This document shows positions 23,373-34,471 of a stretch of DNA of 64,000 bases, piece by piece. Under the pieces are notes generated by a model. The model saw nothing but the letters and a program-made list of their open reading frames with translations. It was not told the DNA's origin and did no database searches. The stretch is from the NCBI GenBank assembly GCA_951804985.1, contig OX638130.1, positions 37,844,894 through 37,908,893 on the forward strand, written 5' to 3'. Position 1 is the first letter of the stretch; each line of letters begins with the position of its first letter. The DNA is from Dryomyza anilis. Its lineage: Eukaryota; Arthropoda; Insecta; Diptera; Dryomyzidae. Made by a program: the position numbers and the translations under genes.

Positions 23373-24550
23373 AACGAAAAAAAATTATTTCATATATTTT
23401 TCTTTTTTTTAAATATATATGTACATAGAATATATTGCACATTGCATATACATATATATTATTTAAAAATTTTTCAAGAATTGTTGAATTTATTATATAT
23501 ACATATTTTTTTTTTTAACTGTGTTAATTTAGTTTAAAAATTTATTTAATTTCCAAAACAAAATAAAATGTTAGATAAAAAATAAATTAATTAATTTTTT
23601 TTTTTAATTTTAATTCCCCTTATTTTTTTTCATATATTTTTTCCTTTTTTTTTCTTTAAAAAAAAATTAATAGTTAATATCTGTTATTTATATATTTTTT
23701 TCTCTTATTTTTTTTCTCTATGTTTTTTTTATTTTCTTCTTCTTTTTTCTCTCTTCTTATTTTCTTCCTTTTTTTTTCTTCTCTTTAATTAAAATTTTCA
23801 TACCACCTTCTTTTGTTTTTTCTTTTTTTCTCTTTAATTAAAATGTTTTCCTTTTTTTTTAATTTTAGTTTCCTTTTTTTTCATATATATATATATTTTT
23901 TTTATTTCTTTTTTTTATTATTTAAAAATTTAATTGTTAATATTATTTTTTTTTGTCTTCTTTTTTTTCCTTCTCTTTTTTTTCTTTTTAATAAAAATTT
24001 GTATCCCTCTTTTTTTTTTAATTTTAATTCCCCAATTTTTTTTTCATGTTTATTATTTTTGTTTTTCATATTTTTCTTTTTTTCTTTAAAATTTAAAAAT
24101 TCTTTAAAAAAAAAAAATAATATTTAATACCTATATATATATTTTCTCCATTTTATTTATTTTACTAATATGTTTCCTCTTTTTTTTCGATTCAATTATT
24201 AAAACTTTTTTTTTAATTTTAACTAAATATTTTAATGCATAAATCGATTTTTAAATTTGCTTTTATTTATTACCTGTTTTTTTACATTTTGTTTATTCAA
24301 CTAATATATTTTTTTTCGTTCCTTTTATTAAATTTTAACTGTACTAAATATTTATATATCTCTCTTTTTTTAAATTTTAATTCTAACTGATATTTTTCTA
24401 CTTCTTTAAGAAATTAAAATTATTAATATACAAAAGTACCTATAATTTCTCTGCATGTAAATAAATATAATTATAGTTGCGATTTATTTTCTAAACATGT
24501 TTAATATTTTATTATATTATTTTTGTGCACTTTATAAAAGTCACATTAAA

Positions 24551-24789
24551 CTGGCATGACGGAAAATTGAATTATATTTATTTGCATTGTTTATGGTATC
24601 AAAAATAAACTGCAAGATCTGCATTTATATGTCAGCTATTAACGCTTGCTTAGTGTATGATATACATACTGGCATGACGGAAAATTGAATTATATTTATT
24701 TGCATTGTTTATGGTATCAAAAAAAAAAAACTGCAAGATCTGCATTTATATGTCAGCTATTAACGCTTGCTTAGTGTATGATATACATA
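24551..24789. repeat. perfect-looking tandem duplication, 118-bp unit
   Basis: Unit 24551-24668 (from CTGGCATGACGG to GATATACATA) is followed directly by a second copy at 24669-24789. They differ only in the length and composition of an internal A-run (about three bases longer in copy 2). Noncoding, inside the gypsy-1 3' region. Confidence 0.95.
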
Positions 24790-25407
24790 CGTTCGTACAA
24801 ATTGCATATGTACTTTAGCATGAAACACTTGGAGGAATGAATTTTTTCACGGTTTGATAGCTTGCGCTATTAATATGAGTCAGTAATGCAATTGTTGGTT
24901 TTGCATTATCTGTATTGAATTCGACAATTTTATGACTAACATTGATTTAATTTTAAATTAATGCAATTGGTTGCATGTGCTTAATTTATTTCTTTTCTCA
25001 ATTGATGATTAACTAACTTTAAAATTATAAGTTCTTTTCCTAAAATAGTTATATATCTATATATATATATATTTTTATTTTTTTATTACTAAATTATTGT
25101 TTTTAATATGTCCTATGTTTTTTATTTTTTTATTATTATATTTTTTCTTTTGTTTGTTACTTACTGTTTTCCTAAACTATTTATATTTATTTCTTCCTCT
25201 AAATGACGAGTTATTTAATGTTTTATTTAATGATTACTCTTATTAACTATGGTTAGATTTATTTTTTCTATATGTTGCATAATGTTTTCATAACGTTGCA
25301 ATCTACGAGTTTAATTGTCAACGTATAGCTAATTGGTTTTATATTGTTACTTTTATGGGTTCTAACCTAGGGTAATATTATAATATTTTTAGTTTTAACG
25401 GCATACA

Positions 25408-27311
25408 CTATTTGTGATATGCCTTTAACAAATTATTGTATATTTTCTTATCTTTGTTTTTGATCAATATCGTCGTGGCCACTGGCCCACTTCCCTCTAC
25501 GACCACGTAGGGTCCCCTCCAAATTAAAGGGGACCCTACCACGACATTGGTTTTTCATTAAAACCATGTCGTGTGGTTTGAATTGTATAGGGTTGAGGTT
25601 CTTGTCGTATTGTTTTTTTCGACACCTCCTTGGCCCTACATTGATTTTGCCTGACGATCTCGTGTGATCGCTGTATTTGGTACTTTAGTACCTTATTGTA
25701 GTCTTCTGCGTTATATAAAGGTGAACATTTACTCTTTAAATTCGTAGGCATGTCGAAGACAAACTCGTACAACGTACGGAATGGTGTTTGACCCGTCGAC
25801 GTATACTCCGTGTTATTAAGAACATGCATTGCAGAATTTAACCATTGGTCCCAGTTTGACCCAGCCTCTTTAGCAAAACTACGTAAATATTCAGCTAGTG
25901 GACGATGACTTCGTTCCAATGACCCATTAGCCTGTGGATGGTAGGGTGTTACATGTAAAATTCCTAACAATTTACATGTATCCGAAAATAGTTTGGAAAC
26001 GAAGTTCGATCCATTGTCTGTTACCAATACTTTGGGTATATTGTGGCGTGTAACTATTTCGTTGAAGAATGCTTTTGCTACGGTGTTGGCTTCCGCATCG
26101 GGTATAGCCACACATCGTCCTGAAACGTTAAGATGTGTTTATTCCCTGAAATGGTTTCAGGCAGAATACCCACCAGGTCCATGTACACTTTGTCAAAGGG
26201 TCTGACTGGAGTATCAGTTAGAACCATTGGCATCTTAGTCAGCCTTGAACTCTTGTTTACCTAGCATTTTGAACAATTTTTCACATAATCCTTTATTTGC
26301 TTCTGCATACCCTTCCATCGGTACTGTTGCCGAATTCTTAAAAATGGTTTTACGCCACATTGGTGACCACATAACGGTGAATCGTGAAAATCTTTAATTA
26401 CCGTCTCTATGTCCCGAGGTTCAATTAGTATTATTATATTGTCATTGTCCTTTGTTACCAAATCGTCAGGATCGCATTCTGACTGTTTCTTATCGTCTTC
26501 CTAGTCTCTTTTCATGGTTTTCGAACGTGTTTGTACTACAAACATTTTTTCAGTATTATTCAGTATGCAGCTAAGCGCATCCGCGTTTAAATTACTTTTT
26601 CCCGGTTTATAATGAATTTCGAAATCATATTCCGATAATTTGCGTCGGAAACGCGCAAGACGTGATGTCTGATCTTTTAAGTTTGCTATACCCTTTAGGG
26701 GCTGATGATCTGTAAAAATTTTAAATGGTCTTCCCAAAAGATATGCCCTAAAATTTTTTATTGCCCATACAATTGCCAAAAATTCTTTCTCTATTGTAGA
26801 GTATCGTGTTTCCGCATCGTTAAGAGACCTACTGGCAAACGCGATCGGACGGTGGCTTCCAACTTTACCTTGCGAAAGAACCGCGCCAATTGCTTCGTTA
26901 CTGGCATCTGTCGTGAGCAAAAAGGGTTCGTTAAAAATTTTAGCTATGCGTTCGTTAAGTTTTAAAAACGAATTCTGACAATTATCATTCCATATGAACT
27001 TAGCGTCATTTTTAAGTAAACAGTTTATTGGTAATGACAATTTCGCCATACCTCCTATAAATTTTCTGTAATAATTAATTAAGCCTAAAAATGCTTGAAC
27101 TTCCTTTCTATTTTTCGGAACTGGAATATTTTTTACACACTCTACTTTGGCTGGGTCTGGTAGGGCACCTAACTCAGAACACTTATGTCCTAAATATATA
27201 ACCTCACGTCGCAAAAACTGACATTTCACTGTATTTAATTTCAAATTATGTTCTCTCAGCTTTTGCAAAACCTTGCATAGCCTATGCACGTGTTCTGCTA
27301 AATTATTTCCA
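25408..27311 (-). pseudogene. gypsy-1 pol, C-terminal part: RT end, RNase H, integrase
   Basis: Reading leftward from the DNA insert. RT thumb: LQKLREHNLKLNTVKCQFL, then YLGHKCSELGALPDP. RNase H: LLTTDASNEAIGAVLSQGK and FTDHQPLKGIANLKDQT. Integrase zinc region, degraded (CGHQCG where GGHQG is usual; DYVKNCSKC), at about 26270-26400. Catalytic core: LVTDNGSNFVSKLFSD (26020) and the Glu in ANGSLERSHRP (25930). The C-terminal GPYVVV...NNLLKAY module ends at TAG 25408-25410. Shifts or stops occur near 26500, 26250, 26110 and 25620, so it is inactive. Confidence 0.88.
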
Positions 27312-28497
27312 TGATTAGCGAAGCGAATGTACTTGGCGAAGCGAACGCTTTGGCGAAGCGAACGCAATTTGGCGAATGAACTGGCGAATGTACTAATTTT
27401 TATGGTTTTAAAAGTGAGCATCTCTTACAACATTGACGGATAGAATTACGATTTCAGAGTTGAAAAAAATAGTATCATGTTGCGTACTTTTAGTACTGCC
27501 TTTTTTTTAGAACAGATACTATTTTATCTTAATATCTATTTTTTTATTATTAAAAAACCTTTTAATATTATTTATGGTTTAAAAAACGTTAACTCGATTC
27601 AGAACAATAATACTTTTTCGGTTTTTTGTTATTTTTTGTCTATAAAAGATTAAAAAGTATCCAAATAAACTTCGGAACAATTCAAATTAGTTAAAATGTA
27701 CAGTAAAATATTTTTTTAAATGTTAATATTGGAATAATTTTTACATAAAAATAAATACTTTTTATTAAAAAAAGTAGTTTTTTTATTTGGAGCAATACTT
27801 CTTTTATTTTAATTTAAAGAAACCCTAGAGTTTCAAAACAGCTGATGTGAATATACTTGTTTAGAAAAATAATAAAAATGTTCCAAAAAAACGATGGGCC
27901 CAACGCAATCAAAGAAGAGCGTGTTAAACAGAAGCCAATGCGGTGTGCAGAAAGCTGGAGCGACGACGAGGAGGAAGACTACAATAAGTTACAGTGATGG
28001 TGGTCTGTCCTCCGAAGCATTCATCTGTGGCACAAATAACTTCGCGCGATGAACCAAGCTGCATCCCCAGCAGCAGTCGGGGCAGTTTATTTAAAATCAA
28101 AATAAAAAGTGTGAAAAAAATTGCTTTTTTCACGTTTATTAGTTAGGTCACAAAAAACTCAAAATTATAGACATCCTTCTATAAAAACTAAAGGATAAGA
28201 TAAATTGAAAATCAGAAAAAGACTAATAAACAAAAGCACAAAAGAAAAAAAAAAAATCAAAAGAAAAACTGAAAAACAATAGATAAAGATACGTTCGCCG
28301 ATTCGTCACATGAACTGTTGATTCGCTTGGATTTGACACTTGAAGCGAATGAAAATCGGTTGAGTGTTGCATGTTTTTTTACGTTCGCTTAACTTTTCCC
28401 GTTTTTTGGCGAATGAAGTCTGGCGAATGTAACCGTAATAGCTTTTTGGACGTTCGCTTCGCCAAAACCATTCGCTTCGCTAATCATAATAGGGCCC
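27312..28497. mobile_element. Harbinger-like non-autonomous DNA element inserted in gypsy-1 pol
   Basis: The right end reads, as reverse complement, GGGCCCTATTATGATTAGCG followed by AAGCGAATGG, nearly the terminus of the MITE at 4472-4712. The left end starts inside the same repeat (GATTAGCGAAGCGAATG) without the outer GGGCCCTATTAT, so it is truncated. About 22 bp of gypsy-1 pol, present in gypsy-2, are missing at the junction. Both ends carry several GGCGAAGCGAACG-type subterminal repeats. Inside are AT-rich DNA, a small acidic frame (27878-27997), and no transposase. Confidence 0.72.
27878..27997 (+). CDS. 39-residue acidic open frame inside the Harbinger-like element
   Basis: ATG 27878 to TGA 27997. 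The sequence starts MFQKNDGPNAIKEERVKQK and ends with an acidic run (SWSDDEEEDYNKLQ). It is more GC-rich and protein-like than the AT-rich surroundings. It could be the start of a transposon accessory or MADF/Myb-like protein, or a captured exon. I cannot assign it, and it may not be expressed. Confidence 0.3.
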   Translation: MFQKNDGPNAIKEERVKQKPMRCAESWSDDEEEDYNKLQ

Positions 28498-29949
28498 TTA
28501 ATAAACAAAACAGTCAATACCCTGTAAACCTGTTACTATGTGGTTCATTATCCTTTGAAAATTGGCCGTTAAACCGAATGGCATTCTGTTAAATTCGAAA
28601 TGACCAAGACCTGTACTGAAAGCAGATGGTAACCACTGGCTAAATCTAGTGTTGAAAAATACCGATTATGACCTAACTGGTCTAAAATCTCATCTATTCG
28701 TGGTATAGGAAATACCAGTTTGATGGTGACGTCATTTAATTTTCGAAAATCTATAACCAGTCTCCATTTCTATGCATATGAGGAAGTTTATACTGTTTCT
28801 GATTTATTGGTGGCTGATTCCATTATGTGGGTATTTCATGTTTTAATATCGGAGTGAATGTTAATTCATCCTTGTAATGATTTTAATGGAAATTTACCAA
28901 GGTGATTTTTGACTTCATCAAAAAATGTATTTTTTTTATTTAACGCATTTATTATAGATCTGTTCCAGAGATTGTCACGCCCGACTATTCCATCTGCTGG
29001 TACCGCTTGTTCAAGTGATACAACGTGTAGCGTTAAATTCAGGTGTTCTATGTTTGTGTGCTGAATCTTAGTGGAGCCTAAGGTTCTAACGCATCCACCA
29101 AAAGCACCATTCAGATCTTTCCGAATATTTTTTATTAAAATTCGGCAATTGTGCCATCCTATTTTCTTTAATCAGGCTGGCCTCAGCTCCAGAATCCACT
29201 AACAGAGTAAGTTTTCCATTCTTTGCTGCCTTGCAAGGTACTTTGAATGAACACATCACTCGTATCGGATATCTTGAAACACTCTCCATGCCGGTTAAAT
29301 ATTTTACGATGTATGCGTAATTGTGAAGCTAATTTCATTTTCCTCGACATAAATTTACTCTTAAAATTATTAACAATTGGAGACTATTTAATTTTACAAA
29401 TCGTCCATTTATTATACACTTCTGACGATAAACCGCACATAGCGCTAATAATAAGAAGAAATATTGAAATTAATTTATTGAAAATTATACTTGCCCCTGT
29501 ATGGAATGTATTCACAGTCTTGCCAGACGTTTGATCTACAATTCCCAAATTTTCAGGGCCCTTAATTACAACTTTTTTTTTATTCGATTTACTTTTGATT
29601 TTATTATTCTTGATTTTAATATTTTCAACTTCGGATTTTATTGGTTTTACTTTCATTACTTCATTTGCTTTCTTTATAATTTGTTTATTTTTAATTTCCT
29701 TAATTCCTATATTTTGTTCATTTTTCGCGTCAAGTTGTGTTTTATTATTTAGTTCATTATATGTTTTTGTTGGAAGATTTCTATCGTCATTAATAATTAT
29801 CTTCACTTTTTGTTCTTTATTTTCTTGATTACTTATACTCTCTATTTCGCTTTTTTGTAGTGTTATACTACAAACTTCTACAACTTCCGGCCTTACTACA
29901 CTATTTGCTAAGGGTCCCCAGTTTAGTGGCCTTGACTGGGCCCTTGGTA
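28498..29949 (-). pseudogene. gypsy-1 pol, N-terminal part: protease and RT fingers/palm
   Basis: Begins in the -1 frame after the slippery site (LPRAQSRPLNWGP). A lysine-rich spacer follows, with GPENLGIVDQTS (about 29540), then the protease active site LLVDSGAEASLIKE (about 29185). Toward 28700 the strand reads degraded RT phrases equivalent to those of gypsy-2, such as DFRKLNDVTI, PIPRIDEILDQLG and YFSTLD. Multiple shifts and small deletions are present, and the region ends at the Harbinger-like insert just before the YLDD site. Confidence 0.78.
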
Positions 29950-29956
29950 GTTTCCC
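29910..29956 (-). promoter_or_regulatory. gypsy-1 -1 ribosomal frameshift signal with hairpin
   Basis: On the element strand G GGA AAC (29956-29950) stands in gag frame. A short spacer follows, then an 11-nt arm AAGGGCCCAGT, a 12-nt loop, and ACTGGGGACCCTT, which pair with two bulges. The same arrangement exists at 54331-54376 in gypsy-2, with compensatory differences. Confidence 0.75.
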
Positions 29957-30879
29957 TGTAGACTGCTATTATTGTTCCATGTATCATATTTGCGTTTGGC
30001 ATAACAATTCATAATAACAAGTCCGTCATTTCTGCACCAAGTGCAATGTTTAGCAGGCCTGTTTGCAAAATTCCCATTACCATTATTTCCTTGAAAACTT
30101 GTGTATCGCGTTTAACACGACAATCCCCCTCGACGTGTCCCCCTCTATGGCACCAATCGCATCTCAATCCTGGAGCACCCCGCCTTGGTTCTGGATACCA
30201 CCTTGACCATTTACCTGAGGTACGGGTGGCTGACTTCCTTGGGGAGCAGTATGTCCTGGAAAAACATTCCGACCCGAACGATCTGCACACTGTTCATGTC
30301 CATAAGTACGACAGTCACTGCAATACGGAGTGTTTCTCCGTGTATGACATTCATCCCTCAGATGTCCCTTCTTCTTGCAAAAAGAACATGTAGGTGTAGG
30401 CTGCTTCATACATACATTTTGTGATTTCTCTTCCGTCTCCTTTTTTTCTTTGCCTTGGCCAACTGATGCATTACGATTATTCGGCATGAAGGCCGATGAG
30501 GGCTCATTGAAATGGACTCCAAACTTGTCTATGCCCGTTAACTCAGCATTCGCAAAGTGTAATCCCGAAGTCCTAACTTAAATGAGCTTTTAACTAAATT
30601 ATTCAATTCATTAACTAACACGTCGTCTTTCGTATCATTATATTTCTGCTAAAACAGATTTAATTTTAAATTCTGGAAATTTAGTAACTCTTCTACTATT
30701 TTATCTGCCTCCTCTAATTTAGATAAATGCAGAATTCTAGATATATTATCTTTTAATAATGCTGTACTATCTTTATATAGTATTGTTGGTACAAATTGCA
30801 ACCATAATTTTTCAACAAATCTATCCAATTCGCTAGATTGCTTTTAAATATACGCATTTAATTCATTAGCATCTGCCAT
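29923..30879 (-). pseudogene. gypsy-1 gag with three zinc knuckles, broken
   Basis: Starts at ATG 30879 (MADANELNAYI). The capsid-like part contains ELDRFVEKLWLQFVP, ILHLSKLEEADKIVEELLNF and DDVLVNELNNLV. The C-terminal knuckles are CSFCKKKGHLRDEC, CSDCRTYGHEQCADR (last Cys shifted) and, in the next frame, CDWCHRGGHVEGDC (about 30150). Stops occur near 30845 and 30650 and a shift near 30180. Gag of this lineage binds and packages element RNA. The frame meets TAA at 29923 beyond the slippery site. Confidence 0.8.
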
Positions 30880-31724
30880 TAAATATTTTCAATCAATTTA
30901 AAACGTTATCTTTATCTTTTAATTAAAAAAAAAATTCATTTAATTGTAATTGAAAATTTCAATGAAACAAAAATGTTACCCAAACAACAACGAAATCAAT
31001 TTTGGCATTCATGAAGTATAACTATAAACTATATTTTTTTTTTCAAATTTATATTGAAGTATTTTTTTTAAATCTGTTTTCTATGACATTGGAAAAATAA
31101 AAATAATTTTATTTTTCCAAATAAAAACAAATTTAGTGTATATTTGGTTACTCAAGATTGTAAAAATGTTTTTTTATTATAATTTTTTTGTTATTTTTAA
31201 AATCATAACAGCAATCAGTGCTGTGTTCACACGCTTTAAAATTTAATCAAATCATTTAGTTTTTATTTGTTATACACTGGAGGGTACGTAGATTGGAATC
31301 TCAGTGTTATTTCGATTTATTTATTTGGAAATGTTAATTTTCCTTTTTAAATTAAAAAAAGTTTTTAAAATCTTTATTTTTAAATTGTTATACACTGGAG
31401 GGTCCGTAGTTCGGAATCTCAGTGTTATTTTATTTATTTCTTATTCATTGAATGTTAATTGATTCTATTGAATATTAACAATATTCATTTAAATTTTAAA
31501 AATAAATTTATATTTAACTATATTCTGTTGTAAAATAGTCCCTCTTCTTTTTTTTAAACTTCTAAAACTATTCTAAAACTATCCTATTCTATTTTTATAT
31601 ATATTTTTTTTTTAAATACAAATTTCAAACACTTACCATTTTATTTTAGTGTTTAATTATCGTCCTTCCTTCTTCCTCCTCTCGGTCCCTGAGAGGTTGG
31701 TACCGACGTACCGGCTGCGCCAAA
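30880..31724 (-). other. gypsy-1 5' leader with primer-binding site and paired hairpin motif
   Basis: Next to the 5' LTR the element strand reads TTTGGCGCAGCCGGTACG (31724-31707), a primer-binding site of the TGGCGCAG type, shared with gypsy-2. The 17.6/297 group uses a similar site primed by tRNA-Ser; that assignment is from memory. Two copies of a 43-bp motif lie 118 bp apart (31268-31310 and 31386-31428). Each has ACACTG and CAGTGT at its ends and differs at three positions. The rest is AT-rich and noncoding. Confidence 0.7.
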
Positions 31725-32453
31725 TGTTGTATAGTTAGAGTTGTAAAGTTAGAGTTGATTTATTTTACATTTATTTATTGTACAATTTAATTAATCAAAA
31801 GACGCTTTTTTTATTTTTAGAGTTGAAAAGATACTTTTATTAATTTTAGAATTGAAAAGACACTTTTACTATTTTATTAACTACTATTATTGGTTAAACT
31901 ACAATCTTTTAAATTGCAACGAAAGGTATTAACAATACCTTCGTTGCAAGCTTTTCTTAAATTCTATTCTCACTATGTTCTAGTGTGTTTTCACTTTCAC
32001 TCAATTTTGGTGTACGTGACTTTTGAAGAAAGTCCGACTTGCAGTTTTTGGCTGACACCAATTGCGAAATATCAGAATTGCTGGCAATCGCTGCTTTGTT
32101 TATTTTAACATAGACCCAAAATTATGCAATGGGAAATTGTATTGCAAGCCTCTTGAAAGAGGTGTGGTCTAAGTAAAGCTTTAGCACTTTGCCAAATTAT
32201 TGACAGCTTCTGTTAACTGTGCAAGCTAACCAAAAAGAGGTGTGGTCTAAGCAAAGCTTTAGTGCTTGCCAAATTATTATCATTGTTGCCAACGTGAAGC
32301 GTTGGGACAATGCTATGAACATGTTGCTGTACAACATGAGTACAACATGATATAAAAACATGATGCGCTCAACATATGTACAGCAACATCCAAAACTGAA
32401 TGAATAGTGAAGAACCATAAAGAAAAGAAAAATGTATGCACTAATTCACAACA
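31725..32453 (-). repeat. gypsy-1 5' LTR
   Basis: 729 bp, TGTTGTATAG to ATTCACAACA, followed by the CAGG duplication. Its last 82 bp (32372-32453) form the first part of the amplified 2100-bp unit. Confidence 0.92.
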
Positions 32454-33003
32454 CAGGGAAAGAAGAAGAAACGCAGTTCCCGTATCGAGAAGCTATAGGA
32501 GCAATAAAGTACCTGATGCTTGGTACGAGACCGGATTTAGCGTATTGCGTGGGATTTTCTTCAAGATCGTTAGAGAAACCAACCAACGAAGATGTAGCAC
32601 GAGTGAAGAGAATGTTACGATACATTGCTGGTACGACAAATGCTGGAATAGTATACAGCCGCAATGTAAATAGGGAGTTCTGGAATGCTACAGTGACGCA
32701 GATTTCGGTGGATGCACCAATACTGGTCGTTCAACTTCAGGAGTGGTTATCAAATACGCAGGTGGCGCAATTTCATGGTTGAGTAGGCGTCAAACCATGG
32801 TAGCAACATCAACCACTGAAGCTGAGATAGTTGCAGCAAACGAAGCCGCAAAGAAAATAATTTGGTTGAGTAGACTATTCAAGGAAATGGTGGAACTGGA
32901 AATTCAACAAATATCAACTGTTGAGCAGGTAGCAGATATAATGACGAAGTCACTTCCCTTGACCAGGCTTGCAATTTTATGTGACAGGATGGGTATGCAG
33001 TAA
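32454..33003 (+). pseudogene. copia pol, part 2: RT end and RNase H (unit 1 copy)
   Basis: Continues part 1 across gypsy-1: TGKEEETQFPYREAIGAIKY, TRPDLAYCVGFSSRSLEKPT, EDVARVKRMLRYIAGTTNAG. After a frameshift near 32690 it reads VIKYAGGAISWLSRRQTMVA, TSTTEAEIVAANEAAKKI and ADIMTKSLPLTRLAILCDR. These are the RNase H and C-terminal motifs of copia elements (the TTEAE glutamates are catalytic). Part of the RNase H end between FKEMVELE and QISTVEQVADI is missing. The frame stops at 33001-33003. Copies lie at 34554-35103, 36654-37203, 38754-39303 and 40854-41400. Confidence 0.88.
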
Positions 33004-33022
33004 CTTCAATAACAAAGGAAAG

Positions 33023-33165
33023 TGTTGAAGCTAGTGTTACTTGAAGTTTATTAACTGTAGTTGTTGTATTTAGTTTTAATTATATTAACTTTGTATTTTC
33101 TGATTGAAATGAAAATTTTATATTTTCAATTTACTCACTTCCAATAAAAGCCTCAACTGTTAACA
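33023..33165 (+). repeat. copia 3' LTR candidate
   Basis: 143 bp from TGTTGAAGCTAG to CAACTGTTAACA. It is preceded by ACAAAGGAAAG, a plausible polypurine tract, and contains AATAAA. BEL sequence follows within a few bases. No matching 5' LTR remains in the window, so the boundaries rest on TG...CA ends and context. Confidence 0.6.
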
Positions 33166-33169
33166 ACAA

Positions 33170-33387
33170 TAATACTTTACGGGTCCTTTGCCAGAGTCTC
33201 ATGTTTCTTGTTTTGCCACTCAAGTCAATTACGATACCGAATTCTCAATGACCGAACAATTACTATGATTTTGGGAATTAGAGGATGGACCCAAGAAGAA
33301 ATTCTTAACATCGACAGACAAATTTTGTGAAGAAAATTATGTTTCAACCACAAAAAGAAATACCGATGGTAGATACGTCGTAAAGTT
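33170..33387 (+). pseudogene. BEL/Pao pol segment between protease and RT (unit 1 copy)
   Basis: Reads GPLPESHVSCFATQVNYD, TEFSMTEQLL, stop, FWELEDGPKKKFLTSTDKFC, EENYVSTTKRNTDGRYVVK. The FWELE phrase and the RYVV(R/K) block are standard in BEL elements. At AGTT (33384-33387) the frame is cut. It resumes at 46997 with AGTT and LPFKSTYPADI, so the join is exact. One in-frame TGA precedes FWELE in every array copy. Confidence 0.87.
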
Positions 33388-33499
33388 TGTTAGTGCGAGC
33401 GTGCTGTCTAGTAGGGGGATAGGAAAAAGGGAAAAGTGGAGACAGATTAAAAGTAGAGAAAGAGGTAGGAAATGAAAAGGACAACCCAGTGGAGAGGAG

Positions 33500-34462
33500 G
33501 GGGACTATGGGGGCGATTATCACAAGGCAACGTGTCTGAGTGCTTCGACATGGCAACTCACTGGTCACCAGAATTGGCAAATTGTCAAACGGTGACACCT
33601 CCACTTCGGTGGAAGTCCTCCTCGTGGAAGTCTCTGGAAAAGGCGCTCTACACCACCCGGTGTAGAAGTCGGCTAAAGTGAGTGGCGAGCATCTCCCTCA
33701 GATTGAGGGTTCGTGCGTTGGGTTTGGGTCCCACCACGGAAAAAACCTATGCGCCCAATGAAAACAAAAAAGAAGCCTCGGATAACGACCGATTACAACG
33801 ATGACGACCCACGCAAACATTTTAAGGGCCATGATTTACGGATATGCACCTGGAATATCCGGACCCTTTATAGGGAAGGTGCCTCTATCCAGCTGGCAGA
33901 TGTCCTCGAAAAATATAAGGCTGACATCACCGCTATCCAGGAGATGCGATGGACGGGACAGGTCTGTTCGAAACAAGCGTCCTGTGATATCTACTACAGC
34001 TGCCATGCTGTATGTGGATTTGGATGTGGATTTGTGGTCGCAAGAGACTCCGCCACCTTGTGTCTAGGTACACGCTCGTGGACGAAAGGCTGGCAACAAT
34101 CCGCATCAAGGCTAAATATTTCCATATCAGTTTAATTTGTGCACACGCTCCGACGAACGAGAAAGATGACGAGACAAAAGAGCGCTTCTACGAGCGCCTA
34201 GACAACGCATACGAGCGCTGCCCCCGCCACTATATCAAAATCGTGCTAGGCGATTTTAACGCCAAGGTGGGCAGAGAAGCCATCTATTGTCCCACAATCG
34301 GAAAATTTAGCCTCCATGCCAACACTTCCGATAACGAAACGAGGCTACTAGACTTCGCCGCAGCACGAAACATGGTAGTTAGTAGCACTAGATTCGAACA
34401 TTCCACAAGGCCACATGGTTGTCGCCCGATCAAAAAACAGAAACTAAATTGATCACGTTGTG
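33500..34462 (+). pseudogene. RTE endonuclease fragment (unit 1 copy)
   Basis: The 5' 963 bp of the RTE element described at 41897-44962, ending abruptly at CACGTTGTG where the 9-nt filler and the next unit begin. It encodes LRICTWNIRTLYREG, ITAIQEMRWTGQ and, after a frameshift near 34040, IVLGDFNAKVGRE. Further copies lie at 35600-36562, 37700-38662 and 39800-40762. Confidence 0.88.
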
Positions 34463-34471
34463 TACAGCATC

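Larger units (their letters stand above)
21810..25407 (-). other. gypsy-1 long noncoding 3' region (with 15490-15829), no env
   Basis: This lies between the pol stop (25408) and the polypurine tract on the element strand. Its counterpart in gypsy-2 (48465-50775) is also noncoding. 22371-22558 contains an imperfect tandem pair of about 93 bp. 23390-24520 is very T-rich on the + strand (A-rich on the element strand). No envelope-like frame is present, so the extra length is not an env gene, at least not a recognisable one. A 104-codon frame at 23813-24127 is just poly-T reading as F and L. Confidence 0.6.
14744..32453 (-). mobile_element. Ty3/gypsy element gypsy-1, full-length with nested inserts, CAGG duplication
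   Basis: Two LTRs (14744-15474 and 31725-32453) of 731 and 729 bp, both TGTTG...CAACA, bound the element. The flanks carry CAGG at 14740-14743 and 32454-32457. On the minus strand the order is 5' LTR, primer-binding site, leader, gag (30879 leftward), pol to 25408, a long noncoding 3' region, a polypurine tract at 15475-15489, and the 3' LTR. It contains gypsy-3 (15830-21809) and a Harbinger-like insert (27312-28497). Pol is multiply broken. Sequence and frameshift-signal resemblance to gypsy-2 shows they belong to one lineage. Confidence 0.92.
12657..33165 (+). mobile_element. Ty1/copia retrotransposon, split by gypsy-1 and missing its 5' LTR
   Basis: The copia blocks are gag (12657-13043), end of integrase plus linker plus RT (13458-14743), and RT end/RNase H (32454-33003), followed by a 3' LTR candidate (33023-33165). 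The middle of gag-pol (protease and most of integrase) is replaced by a hAT fragment and a mini-me copy. Gypsy-1 is inserted at 14743 with a CAGG duplication. Across it the copia frame reads EISTTGKEEETQFPY without a gap. The 5' LTR and leader are absent at the junction with the LOA element. Confidence 0.87.
32372..34471 (+). repeat. array unit 1
   Basis: Parts: gypsy-1 LTR tail 32372-32453, copia 32454-33165, BEL 33170-33387, AGTT element 33388-33499, RTE 33500-34462, filler TACAGCATC 34463-34471. Unit-specific bases include T at 32790, G at 33468, T at 33703, G at 33862 and T at 33963. Confidence 0.95.

Noticed and set aside
23813..24127. A 104-codon frame rich in F and L, resembling a membrane protein
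   Set aside because: It comes from poly-T low-complexity DNA.
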